NCBI RefSeq assembly: GCF_003586305.1
Contig: NZ_QXJI01000001.1
Coordinates: 806,001 to 870,000 of the forward strand
DNA from: Cognatilysobacter tabacisoli
GTDB taxonomy: Bacteria > Pseudomonadota > Gammaproteobacteria > Xanthomonadales > Xanthomonadaceae
DNA: 64,000 nucleotides
Direction: 5' to 3'
Shown here: in pieces, positions 1-8,290 of the stretch
How positions within the stretch are numbered: position 1 is the first letter of the stretch
Layout of the letters: each line of letters begins with the position of its first letter
The notes under the pieces: generated by a model
What the model was told of the DNA's origin: nothing
Database searches by the model: none
What the model saw: the letters and a program-made list of their open reading frames with translations, nothing else
Position numbers and translations under genes: made by a program

Positions 1-250
1 CGATCACGGCCAGCACCGAGGCGCCCAGCGCTGCGGCCTCCTGCGGGTCGCCGAGCAGCACGTAGACGCCCGCCGCACCGAGCAGCAGCAGCACCATCGG
101 CTCGCGCACCACGCTCCAGACCATCGCGGCGAAACGCCGCTGCTCGCCCTGCGGCAGCAGGTTGGGCCCGTCACGCAGCAGCCGCGCCGCCGCCTCGGCC
201 GCGGTTAGGCCGTGCGGGGCAGGGGACGTCGCGTCGAGCAGGTCGGGCAT
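1..250 (-). CDS. P-type cation-transporting ATPase, N-terminal fragment (cut by window edge)
   Basis: Only the first 83 or so residues are present; the rest lies left of the window. They read MPDLLDATSPAPHGLTAAEA, then a segment with RDGPNLLPQGEQR, then a hydrophobic helix rich in V and L (about residues 45-65). This is the layout of the cation-ATPase N-terminal domain that leads into membrane helix 1 of Ca2+/Mg2+-type P-type ATPases. The catalytic DKTGT motif is outside the window, so the transported ion cannot be named. The ATG at 250 is the natural start. Upstream lie a GATACT -10 element and an FNR-type box at class II spacing, so expression is probably higher at low oxygen (inference). 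Confidence 0.75.
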   Translation of the reverse strand, partial: MPDLLDATSPAPHGLTAAEAAARLLRDGPNLLPQGEQRRFAAMVWSVVREPMVLLLLGAAGVYVLLGDPQEAAALGASVLAVI

Positions 251-282
251 CGAACGGGCATCCCGGCGGGTTGGCGAGGTCG

Positions 283-323
283 AGTATCCGGCGCGCGACG
301 GCCGCGCGTTTGACCCGCATCAA
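283..323 (-). promoter_or_regulatory. Putative FNR/ANR-dependent promoter of the P-type ATPase gene
   Basis: The sequence TTGAC-CCGC-ATCAA at 310-323 matches the FNR/ANR consensus TTGAT-N4-ATCAA in 9 of 10 defined positions. On the minus strand a GATACT hexamer lies at 283-288. The box centre (316.5) is about 41.5 bp upstream of a start point near 275, the classic class II FNR geometry, leaving a leader of about 25 nt before the ATG at 250. The match is seen directly; oxygen-dependent control is inferred. Confidence 0.6.
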
Positions 324-336
324 GCCGGCGCGCGCC

Positions 337-1617
337 TCAGTCGAAATGCACGACGAGCGCGAACGCCAGCACCATCGCGACGATCCCCGGCAGCACGCGC
401 CACGCGTACGCGCGGCCGCCGCGGAGCGCCGCCATCACGCACTTCATCAGCGAGTTGGTCGCCAGCGCGGCGGTAATCGCCAGCAGCGCGAGTTCCTGCT
501 CGACCCGGCCCGCGGCGACCAGCTGCGCCGCCGACGCGGTGGCGGCGTGGACATCGGCCAGGCCCGTCGCGGCGAGCACCCACGGCAGGCTGCGGTCGCC
601 GAGCAGCTGCTGGGCCACGGCGGCCAGCAGCATCGCGCCGGCGACGATCGCGACGAAGGCCAGCGCGTGCCGCGGTTCGAACGGCCGTCGACCGGCCAGG
701 CGATGGCCGTCGAGGCCGCCGCGGAACGCCTGCACGCTCGCCAGCACCGCCGCAGCGACCGCCACCGTGCCGGCGGCGGCCAGTGGGACGGCGGCGTGCC
801 GCAGCAGCGGCGGCGACAGCGCGGCCAGCACCACGGCCAGCTGCACCACCGTGCCGACGTTCGACACCAGCCCGGCGCTCGCGAACGCCGCGGCCAATGG
901 GGGCTCCGCGCGCGCCTTGTCGCCCATCGCGGCGATGGTGGCGGTGCTCGATACGAAGCCCCCGGCCAGCCCCGCGATCGCCAGGCCCCAGCGCGCCCCG
1001 AACAGCCGCAGCGCGAGGTAGCCCGCGGTGCTCACGCCCATCACCGCGACCAGCAGCGTCCACAGCCGCCGCGGGTTGATCGCGCCCCACGGGTCGATGG
1101 GCCGGTCCGGCAGCAGCGGGAGCACCACGAACGCGGCGGCGACGAGCAGCAGCGCGTCGTGCAGCTCCTGCGGCGTGAGGTGCTCGCGCGAGAAGTGGTG
1201 CAGGCGCGACTTGCTGGCCAAGGTGATCGCCACGACCACGCCCAGCGCCGCGGCCAGCCCGGCGCTGCGCATCGCCAGCACGCCGAGCAGGAACGTCGCC
1301 AGCATCGCCACTTCGGTGGTCAGGCCCGGGTCGTGGCGGCGCGTGTGCCGGTAGCTGGCCAGGACCGCCGCAACGACGAAGACGCCGGCGATCGCGACGC
1401 CGACCGGCCCGACCAGCTCGGCGATCGCGCCGCCGAGCGACAGCAGCAGAAAGGTGCGGACGCCCGCCGCCGCGCGCGACGGGCCGGCCCCTTTCGCCCG
1501 CTCGCGCTCGATGCCGACCAGCAGGCCGATGCCGAGCGCGGCCGCCAGCCCGGTCAGCACGTGGGGGGACAGGGCGGTCTCGGTCAGCATGGCCGAAGCT
1601 TGCGCGGGCGCGGCCAC
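337..1617 (-). CDS. MgtC/SapB family membrane protein with DUF4010 domain
   Basis: About 426 residues, almost wholly hydrophobic, with a dozen or so predicted membrane helices. The first part has the MgtC/SapB signature (GLLVGIERERAKG, then GVRTFLLLSLGGA, then RHDPGLTTEVAMLATFLLG). The second half is the DUF4010 domain (FSREHLTPQELHDALLLVAA, later GLAGGFVSSTATIAAMGDKA). Proteins of this kind are inner-membrane proteins of unknown transport role, linked to Mg2+ limitation and stress. The GTG at 1617 is chosen because GGAGG lies 9 nt upstream. An ATG at 1590 is a real alternative, because a class II FNR promoter from the box at 1647 would start transcription near 1612. It is divergent from the downstream SDR gene. 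Confidence 0.8.
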   Translation of the reverse strand: MAAPAQASAMLTETALSPHVLTGLAAALGIGLLVGIERERAKGAGPSRAAAGVRTFLLLSLGGAIAELVGPVGVAIAGVFVVAAVLASYRHTRRHDPGLTTEVAMLATFLLGVLAMRSAGLAAALGVVVAITLASKSRLHHFSREHLTPQELHDALLLVAAAFVVLPLLPDRPIDPWGAINPRRLWTLLVAVMGVSTAGYLALRLFGARWGLAIAGLAGGFVSSTATIAAMGDKARAEPPLAAAFASAGLVSNVGTVVQLAVVLAALSPPLLRHAAVPLAAAGTVAVAAAVLASVQAFRGGLDGHRLAGRRPFEPRHALAFVAIVAGAMLLAAVAQQLLGDRSLPWVLAATGLADVHAATASAAQLVAAGRVEQELALLAITAALATNSLMKCVMAALRGGRAYAWRVLPGIVAMVLAFALVVHFD

Positions 1618-1646
1618 GGGTGACAACCTCCGCGCGACACGGGAGC

Positions 1647-1660
1647 TTGATCCGGATCAA
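1647..1660. promoter_or_regulatory. FNR/ANR-type palindrome in the divergent promoter region
   Basis: TTGAT-CCGG-ATCAA matches the FNR/ANR consensus exactly and is part of a perfect 16-nt palindrome at 1646-1661. It lies between the MgtC-type gene (minus) and the SDR gene (plus). For the plus gene, class II spacing would put transcription start near 1695, 56 nt before the ATG at 1751. For the minus gene it would fall near 1612. No strong -10 is visible in either direction, so which gene it serves is open. Confidence 0.65.
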
Positions 1661-1750
1661 GACGCGGGCGCCGGCGCTCGCGTCTGCTGTAGCCATCGCC
1701 GCGGCGCATCCACGTGCCGAAGGCCGTCACGCACCCGCCAGGAGGCCACC

Positions 1751-2524
1751 ATGGATCGCTTGAAAGGCAAGACCTGCGTCATCACCGGCGGCGCGCTCGG
1801 CATCGGGCGCGCGTGCGCGCTGCGGATGGCGGAGGAGGGCGCGGCGATCGCCGTGTTCGACGTGCTCGATGCGCAGGGGCGTGAGCTGGTCGACGAGCTG
1901 CAGGCCGGCGGCGCGCGGGCGCGCTACTGGCACGTGGACGTCGCCAGCGAGGCCTCCGTGCAGGCGGCGATGGACGAGGCCGCCGCGCACTTCGGCGCGC
2001 TGCACGTGCTGGTCAACAACGCCGGCATCGCCGGCGCGAACAAGCCCACGCACGAGATCACCGAGGCCGAGTGGGACCGCGTGCAGTCGGTCAACGTCAA
2101 GGGCGTGTTCTTCTGCACCAAGCACGCGATCGCACACCTCAAGCGGGCCGGCAGCGGCAGCATCATCAACCTGTCGTCGATCTACGGCCTGGTCGGCGGC
2201 CCCGACGTGCCGCCGTACCACGCATCCAAGGGCGCGGTGCGGCTGATGGCCAAGACCGACGCGATGCTGTACGCCGCAGACGCCATCCGGGTCAATTCGA
2301 TCCACCCGGGCTACATCTGGACGCCGATGGTCGAGAATCACCTGCACGACAGCGGCGCCACCGACCTGGCCGCCGCGCGCGAGCAGGTCGGCCGGATGCA
2401 TCCGCTCGGCCACGTTGGCGAGCCCGACGACATCGCGTGGGGCGCGGTGTACCTGGCCTCGGACGAGTCGCGCTTCATGACCGGCGCCGAGCTGGTCATC
2501 GACGGCGGCTACACGGCGCGCTGA
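1751..2524 (+). CDS. Short-chain dehydrogenase/reductase (SDR)
   Basis: 257 residues, the usual size of a classical SDR. The cofactor motif is TGGALGIG (residues 13-20), followed by VNNAG near residue 90, a catalytic Ser in INLSSIYG and the YHASK active-site pair near residue 156. The C-terminal end (TGAELVIDGGYTAR) is typical of the 3-alpha/20-beta-hydroxysteroid or cyclopentanol dehydrogenase group. It is a soluble NAD(P)-dependent oxidoreductase; the substrate cannot be read from sequence. AGGAGG lies 5 nt before the ATG. An FNR-type box lies about 97 bp upstream. The iron-permease gene follows after 15 bp and is probably cotranscribed. Confidence 0.85.
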   Translation: MDRLKGKTCVITGGALGIGRACALRMAEEGAAIAVFDVLDAQGRELVDELQAGGARARYWHVDVASEASVQAAMDEAAAHFGALHVLVNNAGIAGANKPTHEITEAEWDRVQSVNVKGVFFCTKHAIAHLKRAGSGSIINLSSIYGLVGGPDVPPYHASKGAVRLMAKTDAMLYAADAIRVNSIHPGYIWTPMVENHLHDSGATDLAAAREQVGRMHPLGHVGEPDDIAWGAVYLASDESRFMTGAELVIDGGYTAR

Positions 2525-2539
2525 GGCGGGAGGACCGTC

Positions 2540-2944
2540 ATGACCTGGTCGCACCGGTTCGACGCGATCGCCAAGACATCGTCGCGGTTCACCGGGCGCC
2601 CGATGGCGTTCGCGCTGGCGGTGGCCCTGATCGTCGGCTGGCTGCTGCTGGGCCCGCTGTTCGGCTTCAGCGACACGTGGCAGCTGGTGATCAACACCGC
2701 GACGACGATCGTGACGTTCCTGATGGTCTTCGTGATCCAGAACACGCAGAACCGCGACACCGAGGCGATGCAGATCAAGCTCGACGAGCTGATCCGCGCG
2801 ACCGAGGCGGCCAACAACGCGATGCTCGACCTCGAAGAACTCGACGAGCGCACGCTCGATGCGATCCGGGCGCGCTACGAGGCCATGGCGCGGCTGTCGC
2901 GGGAGCGCAAGCCGGCGGTGAGCGAGGATCCGGGCGGGGATTGA
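2540..2944 (+). CDS. Low-affinity iron permease family small membrane protein
   Basis: 134 residues. Two membrane helices are visible, at about 22-42 (AFALAVALIVGWLLLGPLFG) and 50-68, followed by the signature QNTQNRDTEAMQIKLDELIR and an acidic, soluble C-terminal tail. This is the layout of the bacterial 'low affinity iron permease' family, named after yeast Fet4 but with no proven transport role in bacteria. It probably shares a transcript with the SDR gene upstream. It is the last plus-strand gene before the dif-like site. Confidence 0.75.
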   Translation: MTWSHRFDAIAKTSSRFTGRPMAFALAVALIVGWLLLGPLFGFSDTWQLVINTATTIVTFLMVFVIQNTQNRDTEAMQIKLDELIRATEAANNAMLDLEELDERTLDAIRARYEAMARLSRERKPAVSEDPGGD

Positions 2945-3008
2945 GTCAGGCGGCGTGCTGCCTGAGGGCGCAACGGCCCCGATGACGCGGCGGGTCGCTA
3001 GTTGCTTG

Positions 3009-3036
3009 AGTGCGCATAATGCCTATTATGTAATTA
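3009..3036. other. dif: dif-like XerCD recombination site (chromosome dimer resolution)
   Basis: The 28-bp site has an 11-bp left arm AGTGCGCATAA (E. coli XerC arm GGTGCGCATAA; 10 of 11 identical), a 6-bp spacer TGCCTA (E. coli TGTATA) and an 11-bp right arm TTATGTAATTA (E. coli TTATGTTAAAT). The inner CATAA/TTATG inverted repeat, which the recombinases contact, is perfect. The AT-rich site stands out in very GC-rich DNA. Its right arm supplies the TAA stop of the minus-strand gene ending at 3034. Only one copy was seen and no filamentous-phage genes lie beside it. It probably marks the replication terminus. Confidence 0.85.
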
Positions 3037-4917
3037 CGGGCTGGGCGTTCCCACGGTGGACCGGCCCAGCCGGGACCGCTCGAACCACCACAGCGCACCG
3101 CTCGCCAGCAGCCAGGCCAGCCACCACGGCCACCGTGCGCCTGGGCTGCGCGGCGCGGCCGCCGTCGAAGCGGCTATCGGCACGGCGCGTTGCACTACGA
3201 GCCGCAGCGTCGCCTCGCGAACGGCGTTGCGGTGCAGCCCCGGTGCCGAGTCCGCAGCGCGCACGTGGAACCACGCCGACTGCGGGCCCGACGCCAGGCG
3301 ATGCCATCCGGACTCGCGCGGCCAGAACGCGGCACAACGCGCCGAGCCGGTGGCCGGATCCACCAGAACGGGTCGGATCGCGCCGCCCGGCGTCAGGACC
3401 CGCGTGCCACCGGCCACGCCGCACAGCGACAGGCGCTGGCCCTGTCGATGCTCGCCGTCGACGGACAGAACCCCGCCGGATCGCGGGCGTGACACGGTGG
3501 CGACCGCCTGGCTCCACAGCTCGGCGTGCAGATCGCCGCGACCGCCGAGCACCAGCCGGTAGCTGTCGGTCAGCGCGGTCACCGCGATCCGCCCTCGCCC
3601 CTCGGACCGCCACAGCGACAGCGGCTCGCCGGCGCGCCCGCGCAGCATCACGACCGCGTCCGGCGCGGTGGCCCGCACGGTGCGACGCGTCAGCATCGGT
3701 GGCTCCGGCAGTGCCGCGTCACGGTCGCGTGGCGCGTCGGGCGTGCCCGGCCCCACGCGCGCGCGCAGGGCGTCGGCGTCCTGGACCGGCAAGTCCAGCC
3801 GCACCTCGGCCGCGTCGCCACCGCCTTCCACGCTGAATCCGAGCGCCCGCAACCGCGCGCGCTCGACCGCACCCAGCGGTGCGGTGACGCGCAGCACCAC
3901 GCCGAGACCGTCGCGCAGCGCGGCGGTCAACGCCTCGCGCTGGGCCGCGCCGAGCGCGGACCACGCGCGCTCATCGAGCACGACGGCGTCGAACCGCCGC
4001 AGGCTCACCGCATCCAGTGGGATCGGCGCGTCGCCGAGCTGCAGCCCGCCGCCGGCGTCGATCCGCGTGTGCATCGGCAGACCCGCGTCCCGGGCCCAGC
4101 GGCGCAGGAACTTCACCTCGGGGCCCGGCGCGCCGGCGAGAACCAGGATCCGCGGTGGCGGTTCGGCAACGACCTGCAGCGGCACGTCGATGTCCTCGAC
4201 AGTCTGCTGGCGCGAATCGCGCAGGCGCAGGAGGAAGCCGGCCGCGCCGGCGACGCGCGCGGTGCCGGACAGCCGGAACCGGCCGTCCTGCGCCAGCGCC
4301 ACGCGGTCGACGCGCTGGCGTCCGGGATCGAGCAGCTCGGCCACGCCGCCGCGCAGTCCGTTCGCGCGGCCGTCGACGTGGAAGACCGCGCCGACCTGCG
4401 CCTGCGCCGGCGCATCGAGCTCGACCAGCCCGCGCGGCAGCGGGTCTGGATCGAAGGCGATGTCCAGACCGCGCGCCGCATCGCGGTCGCGCGCCTCGAG
4501 GCCGTCGCCGACGATGCGCAGGCGCGCCGTGCCGGGATGGCGCCGAAGCGCGGTCGCCAGGTCCGGGACGCGTTCGATTCCGGGCAGCGCGGGGGCCTCA
4601 GGCAGTGCAATCCGTGCATCGCCCCCCTGCCCCGCGCCGATACGCGCGGGCAGCGCGCCCGCCGTCGCGACGACCAGCGTCCGCGCCTCGCCGCGCGTCG
4701 TCGGCGGCAGCAGCGCGAAGTACAGCAGCGCCGCGCACAGCGGTTGCGCCAGCAGCAGCGCCGCGATGCGCCACGCGCGCGACCGCTGGTCCGGATCGGC
4801 ACGCCAGTGGCGGTACAGCACGCGTGCGCTCGCGAGCACCACCGCGGCGCCGAGCAGCACCGCGATCGGCACGCCGACGGAATCGGGTGTCCCGGCGAAG
4901 GCCAGCAGCGGCGTCAC
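3034..4917 (-). CDS. Large membrane protein with a class I amidotransferase-like region, last gene of the TldD-MoxR operon
   Basis: 627 residues. Two membrane helices lie near the N-terminus (about 15-35 and 50-70) and one near the C-terminus (WPWWLAWLLASGALWWF), followed by a basic tail. The long middle part is probably periplasmic. The stretch PPRILVLAGAPGPEVKFLRR to DAVVLDERAWSALGAAQREA resembles the amidotransferase-like fold found in proteins of Bat operons, but no catalytic Cys-His-Glu set is evident. The GTG start overlaps the preceding stop (GTGA, 4914-4917), so it is translationally coupled. The TAA stop lies inside the dif right arm. The exact function is unknown. Confidence 0.75.
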   Translation of the reverse strand: MTPLLAFAGTPDSVGVPIAVLLGAAVVLASARVLYRHWRADPDQRSRAWRIAALLLAQPLCAALLYFALLPPTTRGEARTLVVATAGALPARIGAGQGGDARIALPEAPALPGIERVPDLATALRRHPGTARLRIVGDGLEARDRDAARGLDIAFDPDPLPRGLVELDAPAQAQVGAVFHVDGRANGLRGGVAELLDPGRQRVDRVALAQDGRFRLSGTARVAGAAGFLLRLRDSRQQTVEDIDVPLQVVAEPPPRILVLAGAPGPEVKFLRRWARDAGLPMHTRIDAGGGLQLGDAPIPLDAVSLRRFDAVVLDERAWSALGAAQREALTAALRDGLGVVLRVTAPLGAVERARLRALGFSVEGGGDAAEVRLDLPVQDADALRARVGPGTPDAPRDRDAALPEPPMLTRRTVRATAPDAVVMLRGRAGEPLSLWRSEGRGRIAVTALTDSYRLVLGGRGDLHAELWSQAVATVSRPRSGGVLSVDGEHRQGQRLSLCGVAGGTRVLTPGGAIRPVLVDPATGSARCAAFWPRESGWHRLASGPQSAWFHVRAADSAPGLHRNAVREATLRLVVQRAVPIAASTAAAPRSPGARWPWWLAWLLASGALWWFERSRLGRSTVGTPSP

Positions 4918-7106
4918 GGCGCACCGTCCCGACGCAGCGCGTCGAGGTAGCGCTGTCCTGCCGCGTCGGCGGCCTCGCGGCGCGGAACGCCGGCGGTCGG
5001 GCGCGGCAGCAGCGGCCACAGCAGCGCACGCAGGTCGCGACGGCAGCGATCGCAGCGCGGGTCGGCGCGCAGCGCTTCGATCGCGGCGACGAAGGCCAGC
5101 GGGTCGGCCAGCCGCGCCTGGTGCTCGCGCAGCCAGCGCTCGAGCGTGGCGAAATCCACCGGCGCCGGCGCTTGCCCGCGCGCGACGGGCGCGTCGTCGA
5201 GGGCGCGCCACAGCGTCGCGAGCGTCGGATCGGGCGCCGTCGCCGCGACCAGCGCATCGTCGCGGCGCGACAGCCCGGAGCGATCGCCACCAAGCCGGCG
5301 GCTGTCGTCGATCGGCGGCAGCTCCGGTCCGACGCGCGCCAGGTAGATGCGGCTGGCCTGCTGCACCTCCTTGATGAAGCCCAGCGCCCGGTACGCGTAC
5401 GGCAGCGCGAGGTCGGGCCGGCCCTGGCGCAGGTTCAGTTCGGACTGCCACATCTGGTCGAGCGCCGCCTTCAGCGTGATACGCGTTTCCGGATCGAGCA
5501 GCGTCGCGGCCTCGGCCTGGTCGTGGGTGTGGCCGTACGCCTCCAGCACCGCGGCCTCCTCGCCGAACACCGGCGCCCTGCCCGGTGCGGCCGGGTCGTC
5601 GTCGTGGCCGTGATCGTCCGCGGCCGGCGGTGCTTCCGCTTCGGCCTGCGCGTCGTCCGCGGGGGCGTCGGGCGCATCGTTGGTCGGCAGCTGCGGCGCG
5701 CCGTCGGTTTCCTCGCCGAGGAACTGGCCGTAGCGCAGGCGCAGCAACCTTTGGTCGACGCCGATGCCGTCGCTGCGCGCGAGGTAGTCGTCGGCCGCCA
5801 GCTGTCGCTTGCGCTTCAGCAGCGCTTCGGCGTCGATGATGATCTGGCGCTGGCTGCGGAAGTACGCCGGCAGCACCTTCTTGACCATGCCGTCCAGCCC
5901 GGTGGTCTCGGTGCCGAGGTCGGACGGCCAGCGCAGGATCAGGCTGGCGCTGCGCGCGCTCTGCGGCGAAGGCGCGCGGTTGTCGTTGACGCTGAGCTGC
6001 ACGATCAGGTCGTCGCCTGCCGCCAGGCCGAGCGCGGCGAGGTCGAGCCGGTGCGCGAAGCGCCGCCGCGTGCGCGGACCGGTGCCGCGCACGACGATGG
6101 TCTGCTCGCGGAACGTGATGTTCTCGCCGCTGCCCTGCGCCAGCGTGATGCGCAGGCGCGCGGCCGCGGACACGCCGTGATCGTCCGTCGCTTCGAACGC
6201 CACCGACCAGCTGCGCTGGCCCGGCGTGACGAGGCTGAGGCCGCGATCGGGCGCGAGCACGCGCAGCTGTGGCGGGCGGTCCGGAACCACGTCGAGGCGA
6301 TGGCGCGCGGCAGGAACAAGCCTTGGGGAACGCTCCAGCTCGATGCGGTACAGCGCCGGGCGCACGAGCACCTCGCTGCCCCGCCACGCGTCGCCGTCGC
6401 GCACCAGCCGGATGCGGCGGCCGTCATGGAACACCAGCGACGCCGCCGCCGGCTGCGGCACGAACCGCAGCGTCCACTGCAGCCGCGTGCCGTGCGGCAC
6501 CTTGGCGTCGAGCGTTTGCCGCGTGCGCGCGGGCTGCCCGGTGTAGGCCGGCGGGGCGATGCGCAGCGCCTGCTCGACGATGCGCGTCTGCGTCGGCACC
6601 GCCGGACCGGCGCCGATCCGCGCCAGCACGCGCTCGACGGTCACCGGCTCGCGCTCGGGCCACGACACGATCGCGGCGATCGCGAGCGCTCCGACCGCGG
6701 CGGACAGCGCGACGGCGCGCATCGACCAGCGCGGGCGCAGGTCCGGCAGCGCGTCGGCCGCAATGCGGTGCTGCAGGCGTGCACGCTGCAGACGTTCCAG
6801 CGGCGACAGCGCGGCGTCGGACGCGAACAGCAGGTCGGCGCTGTCCTCGAGGTCGGCGCGCCGGGCGTCCAGTTCGCGCACCAGCCAGCGGCGGTCGAGG
6901 CGCCGGGCGCGATCCCACGCGAACGCCGCCAGCGCTCCGGCCACGGCCAGCGCGGTGATCGACGCGGCGCCGCTGCCACCGACACGCCACGCCAGCACCG
7001 CAGCGGCGACGGCGATCGGCAGCCCGATCAGGGCCGTATCGAACGCCCGGCGGCGCTGCGCCCGGCGCAGCGTGTCGTCGAGCATCGGGTCGACGCTGGC
7101 CGTCAT
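4914..7106 (-). CDS. DUF4175-like membrane-anchored protein of the MoxR operon
   Basis: 730 residues. Two N-terminal helices are visible (FDTALIGLPIAVAAAVLAWR and SITALAVAGALAAFAWD), a third lies near residue 120 (AVGALAIAAIVSW), and the rest is a long soluble region, probably periplasmic. That region has Ig-like beta segments (APPAYTGQPARTRQTLDAKV), a helical part with KKVLPAYFRSQRQIIIDAEA, and an acidic, His-containing linker (DDHGHDDD). The layout fits DUF4175-type proteins of MoxR loci. It overlaps the upstream and downstream genes by 4 nt each. It may be the large periplasmic scaffold of the complex (inference). Confidence 0.7.
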   Translation of the reverse strand: MTASVDPMLDDTLRRAQRRRAFDTALIGLPIAVAAAVLAWRVGGSGAASITALAVAGALAAFAWDRARRLDRRWLVRELDARRADLEDSADLLFASDAALSPLERLQRARLQHRIAADALPDLRPRWSMRAVALSAAVGALAIAAIVSWPEREPVTVERVLARIGAGPAVPTQTRIVEQALRIAPPAYTGQPARTRQTLDAKVPHGTRLQWTLRFVPQPAAASLVFHDGRRIRLVRDGDAWRGSEVLVRPALYRIELERSPRLVPAARHRLDVVPDRPPQLRVLAPDRGLSLVTPGQRSWSVAFEATDDHGVSAAARLRITLAQGSGENITFREQTIVVRGTGPRTRRRFAHRLDLAALGLAAGDDLIVQLSVNDNRAPSPQSARSASLILRWPSDLGTETTGLDGMVKKVLPAYFRSQRQIIIDAEALLKRKRQLAADDYLARSDGIGVDQRLLRLRYGQFLGEETDGAPQLPTNDAPDAPADDAQAEAEAPPAADDHGHDDDPAAPGRAPVFGEEAAVLEAYGHTHDQAEAATLLDPETRITLKAALDQMWQSELNLRQGRPDLALPYAYRALGFIKEVQQASRIYLARVGPELPPIDDSRRLGGDRSGLSRRDDALVAATAPDPTLATLWRALDDAPVARGQAPAPVDFATLERWLREHQARLADPLAFVAAIEALRADPRCDRCRRDLRALLWPLLPRPTAGVPRREAADAAGQRYLDALRRDGAP

Positions 7107-8290
7107 GGCGCCGCCCTCCCCCGCGCGCCGGTCGCGAGCCAGCGCTCGAGCAGGAACACCAGCGCGATCGCCAGCGCCAGCCACGCCTGCAGGTCGCGCG
7201 CGGCCGGGATGAAGGTCGGCCCGCCGGTGTCGGGTTCGTGCTGCTGGGCAAGCACCCGCGCCGGCGCAGGCGGGTCGGGCTCGAACAGTCCGCGCAGCCG
7301 CCGCGGGAACTCGGCGTCCAGCAGCACCGGCATCTGCCCGGGCACAAGCGATCGGGTCAGCCGCATCAACCGGCCGCGGCCGTAGGCGCCGCCTTCGACC
7401 AGCACGCCGCCAGCGTCGTCGCGCCACAGCGGGACGCGCCCCGGCAGATCGTCGACGCGGGCCTGCGCATCGAGCAGCACGTCAGCGCCGCCGCGTGCGT
7501 ATTCGAGCACCGGCGCGGGCACCGGCCCCGGCACCAGCCACACCAGCGGCCGCGCCGTCGCCGGCAGCGGCGCGCCGGCCGCGGCGAAGTCCAGCGCTAC
7601 GGGGTCGGCTCCCGCCGTTTGAGGCTGCCAAGCCATCGCGGCCGCACGCAGGTAGCGCAGCGCGGCCTCGCGTTCCGGCGCGTAGCGCACGCTCAACGTC
7701 GGCGCCGGGACGGCCGGGATCGCGCGGTCGCGCTCTGGGGCGCCCGGAACGATCCGCCACTCGACGCGCCGGCCCAGCCGCGGCCGCTGCGCATCGACGC
7801 CGTCGAGCGTCTCCGGCACGAGCACCGTCAGCGCGACGTCGGGCGGCAGCGTCGCGTCGAGTTCGCGCAGCAGGCTGGTCGACGTCGCGCGGGGTGACGG
7901 GGCCATCTCCGGCGCCAGTGCTTCGTCGAGCGCCGGAAACCCGGGAGCAAGCCAGTGCCAGCGTGCATCCGCCGCGCCGCCGAGCGCGCGGGCGCGCTCC
8001 ACGTCGACGCCGGGCACGACCGCCACCCACGGATCGCGGCTCCACGCACCGGAAAGCACCGGCCGCGCGAGCAGAACGGCCAGCAGCACGACGAGCAGCA
8101 GGCGCGCGATCAGCAGCGGCCACTCGTCGAAGCGGACGCGGTGCCTGGGCTTGGGCTTCTGGCGCAGCCACTGCAGCGCCGCGAACACCGTTGGCCGCTG
8201 TTCGCTGCGTCGCGCCAGGTGGATCAGCAGCGGCAGCAGCACCGCGGCCAGCGCCGCCAGCGCGGCCGGCAACAGCAGCGCGAGGTTCAC
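7103..8290 (-). CDS. BatA-like membrane protein with a degenerate von Willebrand A region
   Basis: 395 residues. The N-terminus MNLALLLPAALAALAAVLLP and PLLIHLARRSEQRPTVFAAL, with a second helix at about 58-78, is the BatA N-terminal signature. Where BatA proteins have the metal-binding DxSxS of a von Willebrand A domain, this one reads WVAVVPGVDVERA, so the MIDAS is missing. A C-terminal helix (LQAWLALAIALVFLLERWL) anchors the other end. The GTG start is chosen because it overlaps the DUF58 stop (GTGA at 8287-8290). The ATGA overlap at 7103-7106 couples it to the next gene. It probably acts structurally with the MoxR ATPase. Confidence 0.75.
   Translation of the reverse strand: MNLALLLPAALAALAAVLLPLLIHLARRSEQRPTVFAALQWLRQKPKPRHRVRFDEWPLLIARLLLVVLLAVLLARPVLSGAWSRDPWVAVVPGVDVERARALGGAADARWHWLAPGFPALDEALAPEMAPSPRATSTSLLRELDATLPPDVALTVLVPETLDGVDAQRPRLGRRVEWRIVPGAPERDRAIPAVPAPTLSVRYAPEREAALRYLRAAAMAWQPQTAGADPVALDFAAAGAPLPATARPLVWLVPGPVPAPVLEYARGGADVLLDAQARVDDLPGRVPLWRDDAGGVLVEGGAYGRGRLMRLTRSLVPGQMPVLLDAEFPRRLRGLFEPDPPAPARVLAQQHEPDTGGPTFIPAARDLQAWLALAIALVFLLERWLATGARGRAAP

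Noticed and set aside
3000-3040. Filamentous prophage inserted at dif
   Set aside because: Only one dif copy was seen and both sides carry ordinary chromosomal genes.
4017-7385. Plus-strand open frame of about 1122 codons opposite the DUF4175-like gene
   Set aside because: Translation is low-complexity Arg/Ala with no domain; the minus-strand frame has proper membrane helices and coupled starts.
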